From: Cerrena zonata
Taxonomy: Eukaryota; Basidiomycota; Agaricomycetes; Polyporales; Cerrenaceae
Assembly: GCA_038087015.1 (NCBI GenBank)
Contig: JASBNA010000005.1
Location: forward strand, 1,364,001 to 1,428,000
Direction: 5' to 3'
DNA: 64,000 nucleotides
Program-made: the position numbers and the translations under genes
The notes under the pieces: generated by a model
The model's database searches: none
Seen by the model: only the letters and a program-made list of their open reading frames with translations
What the model was told of the DNA's origin: nothing
Part shown: positions 23,280 through 36,258 of the stretch, one piece after another
How the letters are laid out: the number at the start of each line of letters is the position of its first letter
Numbering within the stretch: position 1 is the stretch's first letter

Positions 23280-24044
23280 TTACAAAGTCTGAGCCCTGAT
23301 CAGACCTTCCAACAGGACAATACCAGCCCGGACACCATCTATGATCCTGACCGATTTCGCTTCCTTCTGTGCTCCTAGTCTAACTGCCTCTTCCATTCCA
23401 CTCATGCCAGCACACCCAAGGAGGATCACTTGTGCTCCTTCTCGTACCAAACTTGCACTCGCCTCGACAATTCTTCGATCGACTTCTTCCTTCGGCGTGG
23501 TATGCAACTCAATAGCCGTCAACCCTGTAGTTCGCACACCGATAAAATCCTTGACCACCCCGCCATCATACTCAACATCAACACCGCCCGTAAAATAATC
23601 CCGTACTCCGTTGGTGAAGACCGCCTCCCAATATTTCCCCGTCGTCACTATTCCGAAAGGTAACGCGAGAGCTTTCGCATGCAACAGGGATGCTTCGAAG
23701 ATATTGAGGACCGGCCGATCTGTCTTCTCACGAAGCATGTTGGTAAGTGGATGCAGGGAATAGCATGATACAAGGTATGCTGAATACGGATGGTGAAGAT
23801 CAGCGTCTTGTGGGCTCGAGTATGATGGATCGAGGAAAGGTAGTAAACTCCGCATAGTCACATCCGCTGACAGATCGGATGTTTCTTGGCAGTTAATAGA
23901 AGGTGGTGCATCTGGGGGTGCTGTATAGAAGTCCAGAGAGAGGTTTGAATGCAGAAGATCGCTCGAAATGTTTTTAACGGCGTATGTCATTGACTCGGAT
24001 GAATTTGGGTTGATAACCAGGACGGAGATCTTGGATTGAGCCAT
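23280..24044 (-). CDS. DCG1-type Asp/Glu/hydantoin racemase family protein
   Basis: A single uninterrupted exon of 254 residues. It opens with ISVLVINPNSSESMT, typical of the family, and carries the two catalytic cysteines in YLVSCYSLHPL and LLGCAGMSGM, about 120 residues apart as expected. The family includes hydantoin and allantoin racemases; the yeast member DCG1 is linked to nitrogen-source (allantoin) metabolism. Substrate is therefore probably an allantoin- or hydantoin-like molecule, but this is inferred. The lack of introns is unusual among its neighbours. Confidence 0.9.
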   Translation of the reverse strand: MAQSKISVLVINPNSSESMTYAVKNISSDLLHSNLSLDFYTAPPDAPPSINCQETSDLSADVTMRSLLPFLDPSYSSPQDADLHHPYSAYLVSCYSLHPLTNMLREKTDRPVLNIFEASLLHAKALALPFGIVTTGKYWEAVFTNGVRDYFTGGVDVEYDGGVVKDFIGVRTTGLTAIELHTTPKEEVDRRIVEASASLVREGAQVILLGCAGMSGMEEAVRLGAQKEAKSVRIIDGVRAGIVLLEGLIRAQTL

Positions 24045-25044
24045 GTTTTATTTCTGCAGAGGGTTTCGTTGGTTCCAGATCCCACTGTACACCGTCATGG
24101 TTGTGCAGCTTCAGCCCAAAGGACGATTGCGAGCGGAGTTTGAACTCCGCCGCTAACGGCAGGCACCTAGATCAGACTTGCTGAAGTGTATTACCGCTCT
24201 CACATAGGCTCAGCTCTACCCAGGATGAAGACAATCGTTCACCCTCAGGCAGTAGAGGCCTAAAGTAAATTTTCCTCCTTCCTTTTCAGTTCTCGAGTCT
24301 CAACGTCGGCAAAGTCAATATCAGTGTCACATTTTGGTGCGTGTCTTCGAAATTGATTTGATTTCGTCTTAATATTATGAAGACAAAGTACGCCAAAAAC
24401 TCTAATATTCTATATTTCTCATGATACTGCTATACTAGGAATCGGAGAAGCCTGGCAGAACCAAGAAATGAACTGCCATCCATGTCTTTTGTTCTTTTAA
24501 GGGTGTTCAATTGTTCGGTCTCGCTTGTTCTCGTATTCACATTACTTCACCATCTCTTCTCATCAATGTGATGAACTTTATGCACTCGTGACATATGATA
24601 TGCTTCACGCCGAAAATCGTAGACCAAGTTTGAAAACCAAATTGAATCGCTTTAGCGCTAACATGCATCATTCTGGCCCTGACGACCGATACTTAGCCGA
24701 AAAACAAAGCAAGTGAAGTGCGGTATTCCTTGTGTCTAGAATCGATTTTAACTGATGCCTCCCACACTCGTTAGGGTATGTTATTGTTATCTTGTCTTGT
24801 TCTCGAACTACCGCCGGTTGCCTCTCCTGCTTCGAGTAGTCCTTATTGTCAACGGCCTGCTCGCCTGGAGTCTCCCGTATCTACGATCATCATGGACCCA
24901 CATCCTACCAGCTCTTATACACTTGGGAAGAGAGTCGATACCAGCATTCGCCTCCCCTCCAGAACTTCACCGTAAATCTGCGCTCGTTGACCGAGACAGC
25001 TGGTTTTCTCCCTGTATTCACCTATTGTCTGACCCTAATACATA
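24045..25044. other. Intergenic, no gene seen (1 kb)
   Basis: Short open frames only. A tRNA-like segment lies on the minus strand near 24128-24204 but does not fold convincingly (see rejected list). Promoters of the racemase and of the hypothetical protein to the right must lie here. Confidence 0.5.
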
Positions 25045-27222
25045 ATGGCCCAGTCTGTCACGATGGCTACTCATGATCCAATCAAGGGACCCACGCTCAT
25101 GCCTATCCCCTTGATTGATAACCCTTTTTCCCTCCTCTCCCCTCTCGACATCCTCGAATTCAAACGACCATCCTCATCATCAAGTGTCTCTAGCTCCGAG
25201 ACACTCTGCGACCCTCAGTACACCTCTGGTATCCTCTTCATACTCCCCGAGAAAGACAGTAGCATCCTAAAGGAGACTATCCTTGATGCACCGCCTCTTT
25301 CCCTGGCTTCACCCCCAGCGGGCTGTACTACGAGTGAATGCGGTGTATGTGTCTTCGAGAAACATACCGAGCATCTGCCTAAAAAGGATGGACTGGCACA
25401 ACTATCCTTGGGTCCGACGCGTGTTGCCGACTATGACTATGAGGTTTATGAGGACGTGCCACTTTCCCCTCTTACCATCCCCCAAACCTCACTCACCTCA
25501 TTCGCAAGCACCACCATGAACTTCCCATTCCCAACCAATAATTCATCATTCAACTTTATGCTGTATCCGAATATCTCCCCGTGGCATCAGCAGGCAGACG
25601 TATACCCGGCTGCTGCCGATGAATACAATGTGGCGTATAATACTCGAGGCCATGATGACTCTTTCAATCCGTGAGTTTGATTCTTAATCATATTCTTCTA
25701 CATCCTGAGCTTTGGTCTAGTCATGTTTACACCGCCAACCCAAGCGGCACCAGTGAATCCCTCACCGCCTTCGATGTCTTCGCTCCCCAGCCTCAGGTCG
25801 CCATTGCCGGCGAGCCTCCATCGTTCTTGCAGTCTGATTCGAACCTTCTCGGTATGGCGAATACGCACAGGTCGATCTGGATAAGGCGATTGGAGCGACG
25901 AGCTCGCGGGGATAATACTGGTAGCTCAGCACATCCAACCATTACGCCTCACTCGCCGCTTAGTCCGCAACAAGAGTTGCCACTCATACATGAGCGCTTC
26001 ACTCCTAGGCGTAGCACATTATCCTGTCCGTCAGAGTTTGCCCTTTTGCAATCTCCTCGCCATCTCCCTCTCAGTTCTAGCCAACAACAGAATCTTAATG
26101 ATCTTCTTCGAGATGATGAAGAGCCTATACATGACCACGCATCGATGGCACAACCATTTCGACGTGTTGCCTTTGATCTGGACGAGAAAATGGCTAGTGC
26201 TGATTCATCCTTACTGAGGACTCCTCCTCCTCCTAAGCAAGGATATATCGACCTCCCTCCGGATGAGCATACCTATGCCTCTGAAGGGCCGGAGTACGCA
26301 CCCACACTAGGACTCCTTCTTGATAACAACGAAGATGAAGAAAGGGTACATATCATGAACGGATATGTCCCTCTGAATAAAGAAGAAGCATGGCACTTGC
26401 AACCACCCAAAGATGACACGAACCCGACCGCGATCGCGACCTCTCATACTTCTAATACCGATGAACCCGATTCAACATTGATTGACCTATTGTTGTGTCT
26501 CCACCACTGCTCAACAGCCACGTCGACTATCCAGCGAGTAAGACATCAAATACTGCTCTAAAAAGAAATATTCCTAACCTCCTGTTTTATAGTGTGTTTC
26601 CTATCATCGGGCATTGAATTATGATGTCTCCCTGTTGTGCAAAGCTATTAGCAGTATACTTGATCAGATGCAAACGGTGCTTCAACAAAATGCGCCAATC
26701 ATGAATGAACTGCCTAACATCAGATATTCTTCTACCTGGTTGAACCGCTACATATCGGTGATATCATCCGTGCAACGGTATGTAGAATAATCATTATTAG
26801 GCTAGGACTGATGCTAACCCTCCCAACAGAAACACTATCAGCTTCCGTCGTATGGCAACACTTCTAATGCAACGACCTCTCAGAAATCGAAATGTTGACA
26901 CTATATTCACGAGACTCGAACGATATGAGATGAAGTTCAGGGACCTTCTGGCACGTTTAACCGTGAGTTGACCCGCCTCAATTAATATAACGAGGAATAG
27001 ATTCTGACTCTTCCTCCCTACATCTAGAAGCTGCACGGAATCAGTGAAATACTAGTCTTAGGCTCCTACCTCGAGGCTAGCCGATCAACTACCCAGGAGA
27101 ATGTCAGGATATCGCGCTCTCTTAGACAAGCACAGACAATCGAACGGCATCGTCAGCATGCTTATAGGCATGAGATCCGGGAACAGATTCGAGTGAAGAA
27201 GCGAGTAATACGGTTATATTAG
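25045..27222 (+). CDS. Hypothetical Ser/Pro-rich protein with helical C-terminus
   Basis: Not recognised. Exon 1 (25045 to about 25671) and exon 2 (from about 25721, HVYTANPSGTSES...) give a long, probably disordered Ser/Thr/Pro region. Further exons encode CVSYHRALNYDVSLLCKAI, NTISFRRMATLLMQRP and KLHGISEILVLGSYLEA, then a basic tail with arginine-rich helices (QTIERHRQHAYRHEIREQ) ending at TAG 27220. The C-terminal third is predicted helical and looks like the conserved part. No DNA-binding or enzymatic motif is visible. Start could also be the ATG at 25063. Confidence 0.7.
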
Positions 27223-27876
27223 GGCCGCTGAGTACGTACGAGGGACTTTGATAACTGTTGTAACTTACTAGTGTACTTGTTGTGGTGACATTGTTGTAGC
27301 CTTATAACCTATACCGGTCTTTGAACTAATGTATTTTCTACACTTGCTGACGGATGATGAGATTCGAATGAGGCACGAATATCAATGGTATACGGTAGGA
27401 ACGTACTGTTATAATAAAGCAATCCATACTGAATTCTACCATACCTCCACTCCCAAACGCCGGAAAGACAGTCCAAGCGAAAATGCAGTTTTCCTACCCC
27501 TTTCTCTAGGAACTATGACCGCAAACTGGATTCTCGGTGCACCATTGTCACAAAGTACGATAGAGGATGGCTGATTCGGATACAGTCGACGGAGGCCGAG
27601 GGTCACATAAACTTTTTTTCTTCCAACCAACAAAGTCTACATTACTAGCAGGCAACAGTCTCATCCTGGAGTACCGGTCTCTTGGGATATATTTTGATTC
27701 TGTGGGAAAGCAAGCCGACTTCAAGGCTTGCTGATTTTTGTGTCCCGCCTGAGACACGCTGAGTGTAACTCGTCCACGGTACGATACTATATTCTTCAAT
27801 CATAGAATTACAATCATGTATTTTGACAGCCATATATTGAGGCTAACAACAAAAAGAACAAACCCCGACCTTTCTA
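27223..27876. other. Intergenic, no gene seen
   Basis: Between two 3' ends (hypothetical protein on plus, MYND protein on minus). Only small open frames without motifs. Confidence 0.5.
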
Positions 27877-29823
27877 CTATAAGCCTATGAATGGCATAAC
27901 CTGCTCGGCAAATGCAATATAGGTCCAGGTCCTTGAACAATCTCCCCTCCCCACCAAGATATTTATCATGATATCCTGGCCTTCAGGTAACGTTTTGACA
28001 CTAAGCTGGTATGGCACTTTCGTGAAGTCCAACTCTACGTTCACAGTTTGAAACAGCGAGGATGCAAATTTGAAGGAATGTTCGGGCATTTTAGCCAATG
28101 CCCATACGTGATACTGGGCGAGTCTCTTCAAATGTTTTATGTCTCGCGATGAGACATCCGACAAGCTGTTTTCTAAGACAATTTTACGTCAGCTCGCAGA
28201 TCGTCAATTGGAAATAAGACTTACCACGAAAGAGAGATTTTTCATAATTACATCCTTCACTGTGCGGGAACTTCGAACATTTCCAGTGCATCTTCTGACA
28301 TTCTGAGCTGCAGTACCCGGCGACTCGACACCCACCACATCGTCTGAGCGTGAATTCTGCGGTTCTCACGTTTTTATTCCAGACGGAATAGCACTGATGA
28401 AATGAAAGAGGTGTAATGGATTAGTAGAAATATCATATGATCGAACTGCAATCTTACCCTAGGATTGGCACACTTCTCACAGAGATACACGGGTTCTTCG
28501 GAAATCTGGTCAAGAATAGTGCATTGCACCTCTACCGCGGCTTTGAATTGCGTCCATGACCTGTTCAAGCCCGGATTACTGATATGCTCGTCTAACCCGG
28601 CCTGAGTTATTCGTATGAGCTCTTTTTGGCTCGCTTCTAGGACCGACCGATAAGTGAGATACAGCGGCAAGAGTTGAGTGAGGAATTTCGGAAGATGTGG
28701 AGGTTCCTCACACTCCGCGTCGCATAACCAGGCATCACAACGGAGTAATGCCTGTAATACGCACTCCCGGATGAGTTGTAATACCCATGTAACGCCGTCG
28801 AAATAGCAGTCGACCATCTGGCAGAAACAGGTGATACACGTGCTGATTGCTGAAAAGTGTAACCCTTGGATGTACTTCTCTCTGTCCGTACTGGGAGAGG
28901 ATGGAGGACGTCCCACGATCTTCCAAAGAACCTCCAAAATCTTCCCAACAAGACGTTGGAATGTTGAAGTATGACGTCCATTGAGGTCCTTGCGGTTTAA
29001 CAGATGGGATATGATCGTTACACCATGATAGACCAGATATCCATATTTATCAAAATCGGATAGAATTTCATCGAGAAATTCGATGGCGGTCAATGCAACA
29101 GACTCCACTGGTTTCGGTGTGCATTCATCCCATACTTCCCGAGGTTTAGAAGCGAATGCATTAAGATATACGAAAATCAGATCAGAGCAAGTTCTGAATA
29201 TTGGTTCATATAGATCCTGCGGAAACGACATCTTGTTTCGAATGATATCCTTCCATATGCATAGAAGGGTATTGAGAAGGCGGGGATTATTGACGAAGAG
29301 AGTTTGAAGCGGATGTTTCTTTTGAATAATGTCGTGGAGAAAGGTGAGTGTAAGATTAATATAGTTGCGTTGGATGTCGGCGGACACGTCCCCTTCATGA
29401 AGTGATTTCACAATAAGAGGTAACCATCGCTGCAAAATGTTGGCATGAACGAAGAGTACATCGCATACCGCACATGACGTGTGTCCGGAGGAATTGTCGT
29501 GCTTGCTGGATAACCCAACTCCGATACAGATCCAACTCTTGATGAGTAAGAGTTGATCTAAGCCAACACGCGCGGCGTTCTCTGCTTGTACCAACTTTTC
29601 AAGACTCCATTGACGGAGAAACAAATCGACAGTACGCTCGGCCGTTGTCCGTTCACAGGGCACTCCGAGTCCCCTTATTATTTGGTTGATTGTTACGAAC
29701 GCCGAGTCTGCATCTTTCGATGTAGGTGCCCTCTGTATGATGCGGGCTAACGACTATTGAGTAGGTCAACACAATGTCAAGTTCTAATGTGATGGATGAC
29801 TTTACCTCTAGTCTATCTGTCAT
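27877..29823 (-). CDS. MYND zinc-finger protein, family copy A (intact)
   Basis: Copy A is the best-preserved member of a local family. Exon 1 is only 18 bases (29823-29806, encoding MTDRLE); exon 2 runs 29753-28458; two or more small exons follow. The long N-terminal part is helical and without a named domain (TVDLFLRQWS, NPRLLNTLLCIWKDI, SALTAIEFLDEIL-like, CITCFCQMVDCYFDGVTWVLQLIRECVLQALLRCD). The zinc finger lies near the C-terminus: CEKCANPR-CYS, then RRCGGCRVAGYCSSECQKMHW and HSEGC, the C-x2-C...C-x2-C...C-x3-C...H-x3-C set of MYND. A last block, DIKHLKRLAQYHV, plus a beta-rich tail ends at 27877. MYND fingers mediate protein contacts; the function of this mushroom family is unknown. 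The short first exon is confirmed by copy C at 58750, which has the same one. Confidence 0.85.
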
Positions 29824-30092
29824 CCAGTAGATTCTTGAGTAGGTGAGAGCGAAGTAAAAAGATCTTTAGGTAGCGCAAAGAGTCCCCCACAATAGAGGCT
29901 AATGTCTACGAGTCTCTCAGGCTGAGAGCGATGTCCAGCGGAGTCCGAACGTTTACCTAGAGGGGAGTAGCACGGCAGAATGGAAATTGACTATCACGAA
30001 AAGCTGGAAGAGACATTGGTGATCCGCTGATATTGATCTACTTTATAATGACGGGGCACATTTAGTAGTACAGGTTCCATAAGAAACGAGTC

Positions 30093-31971
30093 TTAACCAT
30101 TTGTAACAAGATTTCTGGTACAGAGAAATGGAGCATCGGTAGGCTGACAATCATTTGAATTATTCTTAAGCTCTGCTAAAGAAGTCCTGAAGGAAAGAGT
30201 TCTTGTAGAAGCACCCCAGCGTACGGCAGTGCTCACTCTGATTCCAGGAGGACCACCTTCTCGTTCGACCGTTGGGAGTTGGAAAGGCTCTCCACAGAAA
30301 GCAAATTGTACGGATACCCCGCCTAGCCTCGACTCCTCAAACATTTGACGGTATCTTGGACTATTGGACATCACGGTCAAGTAATATGCAATCATCTTTT
30401 TGAGAGATTTGATATCGTGTCTTGGGATGTCCAATCGAATACAAGTAACCTCTGCAACATCTGAAGGGTCAGTTTTTGACTGCGTTAAGAAAGGGACTTC
30501 CACTACCGGTGTATATTCTGCTTTGCTGTTGACATAGGTCCTTGTGCGATTGCCAGTGTGCCTGCTGACATTCCACGCTACAGTAGTACATCATGATACA
30601 ACCCAAACACCGCCGAAACCGGCATTCGGTTTCTTTGGTTTGACACTAAACAGATTGGTCAGGACAAGCGTTCGCGTAGTATAAATAAGTCTTACTCACG
30701 TTTGGTCCATCGCAGGTTTGAAAAATACGGATAGGATCGTTGCGGACGAGGTCAAGGATCCGTCCGTGAGCCTTTACAATCTTCCCCAGCCGCCCCCAGG
30801 CCTCGCGTAAAGGGGGATAAGAAATCTCTGAGCCCAAACCCTCCTGTGCCATTTTCCTAAGTTCGTCTTGAGCCGCTTCCAAGACAGACTGAAAGATGCA
30901 ATACTGCGGGAGAAAGGATGATATGAAGAATGGAATGGACTTCGATTGATCGAAATGACCAAGATAATCCAAATATGGATCACATTGGATGAGAAGTCGA
31001 AGGAGACCGTGTTGTATCGTCTCGACCAAGCATGGGATCCCATCTACAGTGAGAGTGATTTGGAATAAGATCCCGATGGTTTGTTCGAGAATAGGAATTT
31101 CCGAGGTCTGGGGCACAATTCTGTCTACGCCGGAAAGCCTTTGTAGAGCGGCTCGCAGAATGCTCGTCATGTCTGATGCCACGCCTTTTTGGATCATGAC
31201 TCGCGGTATGCCAACGAAGAGAGCGTAGAGTCGAAATAATATGGTGAGATGTACCAAGACATGTTCCGAAGACCAATTTGAGAGGCGTGAAGCTGCGCGA
31301 AGATAATTGAGCGCAGCGGAGGTAAATTTGTCAAGGTCCGGGTTGATTGTGAAACCCTCGATGTCAATACGTGTCTGGCGAGTATAAAGAAATACCAGGC
31401 AGTAAGAAAAGATATTTGATGCTTGAATATGTGCAGAACCACATGGGAATTGCTCTCCAAGCAACCACATTCTAAGGGTCACAGTATAGATTCGTGTGTC
31501 CGATAAGATCATGGCGCGAAGGTGGTCGTTGTCGATGAGCGGGTGTAATACAACCCATGTGAGCGAGAAAAGGCGGAAACGATCTTCGTGGGAGAGATCT
31601 CTGTTATAACAGAAATCGACAATGACTTGCATCCACCGCACGATGGAGTCCTTATGAGCAGCGAATGCGTCACGAATGAAGGTGCACGATGAGTCTCTGC
31701 TGAACCGAGAGGCGAGGGTACCGATTGCCGACCAGATAGATGTGAATTTGAATCGATGGGCAAGCTCGGGAGGGACGTGACCTCTTGTCTCAATAGTGGC
31801 TAGGGTCTCGAGATCCCAATGGCTACGAAGCAAACCGAATATGCGATCAATTGTGGCTTGATAGTAGGGGAATCTGTTTTCAATAATGAGACGGGCAATA
31901 TCGCCAGCGGCGAGGTCCCCTCTTGTAGTCCATGGTGCTTTGTCAACAGTTTGAACCAGAGACTGAAACAT
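30093..31971 (-). CDS. MYND zinc-finger protein, family copy B (divergent)
   Basis: Same architecture as copy A: helical N-terminal region (TVTLRMWLLGEQFP, ETIQHGLLRLLIQCDPYLDYLG, YCIFQSVLEAAQDELRKMAQEG) followed by MYND exons. The finger reads CDGPN-C, FRRCLGCIMMYYCSVECQQAHW and HKDLC after removing introns (donor after GPN near 30702). The tail block is DIKSLKKMIAYYLTV, ending at TTA 30093-30095 region. Identity to copy A is modest except at the signature blocks. The ATG at 31971 may lie inside an intron, because TTTCAG just after it matches the exon-2 acceptor of copies A and C; the true first exon would then be upstream and was not found with confidence. Tandem with copy A on the same strand, about 270 bases apart. 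Confidence 0.8.
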
Positions 31972-33674
31972 TCGATAAGCTGAGACGATTTCGATAGAGA
32001 AACGATGAACTGACCCGAAATGACGTCGTTACCGCTCGACCTCTACGGACCCCACGGGACATTGTAAAGGTAGTTCGAAGGGAAGCGGTTTAGGAGTGGA
32101 CGTATGGGCGTAACAGCGAAGGAGAGCTACAACTGATTCAGGAAGTCGAGTATGAGTTGATATAGGTCTGAGATACGATTGTGGCCGAGGATTACGCATT
32201 ATACGCCATAGGGGTATGCCCTCTGTCCTCTGTAAGCTGCTTAGAAAACGATCCGAGCCTCGTCGTAGTATGCCGATAAATACTCCTATTCGCTGATACA
32301 CATCTACCCCTATATTCAGTCTGTGAGCAGAAAGAGACAGGTTAGTGGGCGTAGTTGAGGATGACAAAATAAATTCGTGAAACAATGAGGTTCTGGACCC
32401 TGGTCTCAGTAGTCATGTTTTATATGAGATATGGTCTGAAGCTTGAGGACGAGCGAGCTAGGAATCTAATAATGGTTGGAACTTCGAAAGTCCTTCGAAG
32501 AACAGTTAGTTGATAATAATGTTCAAGTTATGTAAACTCGCCTTTGAGTGATGACCAGCTCCGATGGTCGAATTTCGTAGAACGTAACGAGGTTTGTTGG
32601 AGTATCGGATGAACCCATCATAGAGGCTAGTCCGAATTTGGTGAAGGCCCATGCGTCCATCAGACACAGGTGTGCCAATCAGTATCGTCAGTTTGAACTT
32701 AAAATCATGTTCGTATACTGGTACCCAATGAAAGGCTGCATTTTGCTCGGTCCAAAGTCACCTGAAAGCCTCAACCCCAAGAATAGTCAACGCAACCGAG
32801 AAGTGAGAGACGAAAGCGAGAGACAATTACATTGATGAAGAGGGTGAAGAGAGAGATACACAGCAGTATTATTGCAAGCGCTATATCAACCAACAGTGCG
32901 TTTCACCGCAAGTATCGTACCGGTATAGTGACGAGGAGGGAAAAGTGACAGTGGTACTAGTTGTGTGTGTGTGAGGACAAGGAGATTTGAGTTAGAGGGG
33001 AGGTCAGGACATCATATTTCACAAGCAAAAAGAGCGACAGCAGGCACAAACAGCCCAAGATATATGGAGCTTCTGAATTGAAACAAGTTTAATACGGAAC
33101 GAAACGAAAGAGAAAAAGAAGAAAAAGGAAGAAGAAAAAAGGAAACAGAAAAAAAGGGCAGCATATAGAGACGAAAAAGTCAAATTTGTATAAAGCGAAA
33201 AAGACAACCAATAGCCCAAAAGCCCGCATAAGCGACTCGACGTTTGGCCATCGTCACCCTTCTTAGCAACAAGTGAGGCGAACAACAAGCACATACATCG
33301 GGGTTGCATTGCGTACAGCGGATTCCGAACCAACTTTCTTTTCCATCCTCTCGAAGAAGAGAGGTATTTTGGCGAGATTAGGGGGTGACCATCGTCAGCG
33401 ATATGTAGCATTTGAGAGCGAGGAGAGATGGAGAGATATCGATAGGGAGCACTGACAGTCCGATAGCGACGACGGTGGCAAATATCACTGCATCGTAGCG
33501 ATGGCGATGGTAATATATACACATATCGTCGGCATGAGGATATGTCGGGAGGTAAGAGAACAAGTCCAGGAGAGACAGGAGGAGGGGTATCGAAATAGCA
33601 AAATATGAGTGTTCCGCGATTAGGGCGCAAGCAAAACGCGCCGCAACGAGTTATACGTGGGCTTTGCCATTTAA
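31972..33674. other. Intergenic, with A-rich 3'-UTR-like tract
   Basis: No gene supported. The part from about 33000 to 33674 lies just downstream of the Nrd1-like stop and contains a purine-rich tract (GAAAAAGAAGAAAAAG type) on the plus strand, so the transcript there would be pyrimidine-rich; it is probably 3' UTR. An open frame at 32029-32385 (minus) lacks any family match and may be upstream exon sequence of copy B or noise. Confidence 0.5.
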
Positions 33675-36258
33675 TTACTGTGCGTCTTCAACTTTGATAC
33701 CCTCATCCCCAGCTACTTGACCGTCGAGCATTTGATCAAACATGCCTGCACCATCCTCAACCGCGCTCACAGGGACAGCAGAGTTGGGGCCGTTCCCGCT
33801 AGCTGATCGCTTCATGCCTCCTTGGGGACCGGACCTCGGTGGGTTAGCGCAACGATCCTTTCCATGAGAAATACGCAAGTTCGCGTAGTCTGGCTTGTTC
33901 TTGATGCCTTCAATAGCCTTGATAGCATTAGAAATGTTCGTAAAGTTCACGAACGCGCAGTTCCTAAGAATAGAAAGAATGACTGGTTAGTGCCAATCGC
34001 ATGGGAAAAGCAATACAGGAATACATACTTCTCCTTCAAGAAGTTCACAAGCTCGATATCACCGTACTCGCCGAAATCTCGCTTCAATCTCTCCTCACTG
34101 TATGTGTCAAAGTCTTCAATGTTTCCGACGTAAACGTTTCGTGTAGCTCCAGCATGGACCGATAGCGCAAGCGCTGGAGGGAGTGGTCCAGAGTTCTTAC
34201 CCCAGCCGATCTTCAACCGCCTGTTGTTCAACGTTAGACCCTGATACGAAGCGACCTGGAAGAAAGTCAAAGCGGCCGCTGGATCAACGAATGTGACAAA
34301 CTAGGAAGGCGCCTCAATAATCAATACAATCGACTAAGATTTTGTTTGAGATGGTAACTCACGGCAATATGCTTATCCTGCATGTACCTCAAACTCTGCA
34401 ATACACCACCACGGATGGAGTTGCAAAGATCCTCAGCAGTGGTCTCCGGGTGGATGTTACCCAAGTAGACAGTCCTGTTCAATGCCTGAGTTCCCGCCAA
34501 ACCGTTCAAAGCCTCAGTTGTGAAAGGCGTCATGTAAGGTGTCAACGGGGAATTGGCGAATCCTCCGGCGCCTGCTCCGAAACCAAGTCCCTGTGTTTGA
34601 ATGGGTGTGAGGGCAGCAGTCGATTGAGCAACAAGCGACTGCGCAGCGGCGGCTTGAGCTGCCTGGGCAGCAGCCTGCTGGGACTTGGGGATGTAAGCGC
34701 AACGATCCTTGCCGAAATTAACTCGTTTCCCTGCCCAAGCTGGTTCGTTGGGAAGAGCGTTGACAACCTGAGTGCGAGACATCAATACAACTGCTACTAG
34801 GAAAATCAAATAAACCGGCACTTGCCTTGATAGCGGTAGAAATACTCAAGAAGTGGACAAATCCAATGTTCTTATCGCGTACGATTTTCACCTGGTCAAT
34901 GAGACCGAATCTGCTCAAATCATCACGTAATTGCTCCTCGGTCGTGTTCTCGTCGAGTCCACCAAGGTAGACGTTACGGCTCGCGTTGTTCTGAGAGATA
35001 GCGAGAGCGACTTGACTCGGGACCGGTGAAGGCTTACCCCAGCCGATCTTGAGTTCTTGTCCGTGCAAAGAGAGCTTCTTAATCACCGCATCGGCATGGA
35101 AAGAAGCTGCTGTCGAGGCATCCAAGAATGACAGGAAGACACAGGACTTCTCGGGAAGCACCCGAATGGACTCGATGGGACCGAAGTGAACTAGGTTAAG
35201 AAGCTCATCGACAGACGCGGTAGCAGGGAGGTTGCCAACGTAAACAGTACGGCCGGTACCGTTGCCTTGGCCCATTGCACTCAAGATGGCAGGAGAGAAC
35301 TGGGAAGCTTGAGGTTGAGGAATTGACAATGATGGAAGACGTTGCTGAGGGGAATTACCCTACAGAATTAACAACCCTGGTCTCGATGCAAAGCAGAATT
35401 GCAAAAATGATTACTTACCTGGCCGAAGTTTGCAATCTGAGCGTTGTAAGGGAAGCCATTCAAGACGTTCATACCCGGGATACCCATGCCGAGCATACTG
35501 TATCCGTTGAAACCATTGTATCCGTTGTTTGCGCTTGCAGGAGTTTGCTGAGTCTGAGGGGTGAAAGGACCGGCAGTGTTAGGGCTCAGTTGAGAGGGCA
35601 TGCCATTGGAGGACGTGGAAGTGTTGATGCTCAAAGAAGGCGTGGAGTAGAGAGCGTTGGGAGAGGCGAATTGGTTGGGCGGTGAGCCGTTGCTGAAGCC
35701 ACCTTGGGAGATGCTCGCTTGAGGACCGTAACCGTAGTTAGCGAACGCATCACGGACGGTTGCTCCAGCGCCTGCAAGACCATTGGTACCATTGGCACCC
35801 ACAAACGAGGTGGGAGACCAACGAGCCTTTTTGGCATCAGGACCACCGACGGAATCCATAGACCTCTAAAGAAAAAAGGGGGGGAAGACAAGTGTAAGTG
35901 AAAGTACGGAAGGAAAAGACGTGATGGGTGGGTGGCGGTGAATGAATCGTGATGTTTGGGAAGTTCGAGGTCGCAAATCATCAGCACATGAGGCGATCGA
36001 GCGCAAGGAACGGATGAAACGGTTGCCACGCCACGCTCGGAGTGAGTATTGGAGAACCCAGGTGATGATAATTGTTGCCGCAACCAAATTGCCACGTCGA
36101 ACTCCGATCGAGGTCCAAACATCGTCCTCCTCGTGTCTACGAGAAAGAGACACACGAGCAGGGAGGGTAGATAGGGAGGACGAACACACCTTCATCATGT
36201 CTAGGTCAAGCCCGTACTGTTGATACTGTGCAGCAAATGCGGTCTGAGAGTCATCCAT
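33675..36258 (-). CDS. Four-RRM RNA-binding protein, Nrd1-like
   Basis: The first exon is 36258-36190 ([19 protein letters not shown]); the second starts at 35865. A Gly/Asn/Ser-rich N-terminal region is followed by four RNA recognition motifs, each with clear RNP2/RNP1: [44 protein letters not shown] and [16 protein letters not shown] linker rich in Ala/Gln lies between RRM2 and RRM3. Four RRMs in this arrangement match S. pombe Nrd1 and its basidiomycete orthologues, which bind and stabilise mRNAs and restrain sexual differentiation and cytokinesis defects. Conserved lysine-rich blocks after RRM2 and RRM4 ([22 protein letters not shown]) are typical of this family. The stop is at 33675. The function in this organism is inferred from homology. 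Confidence 0.88.

Noticed and set aside
24128..24204. tRNA-like segment on the minus strand with a T-arm-like GGAG-TTCAAAC-TCC and a possible long variable arm
   Set aside because: The acceptor stem pairs only partly, the D-loop lacks its GG, and no anticodon loop with a U33 fits. At best a decayed tRNA.
32029..32385. 118-codon minus-strand open frame ending CPVGSVEVER
   Set aside because: No family match. It might be an upstream exon of MYND copy B (a VE/SL junction like LE/SL of copies A and C is possible), but the donor would be weak and this is not supported enough.
33019..33630. 203-codon open frame on the minus strand
   Set aside because: Low-complexity, Phe/Ser-rich sequence just downstream of the Nrd1-like stop; it is most simply 3' UTR.
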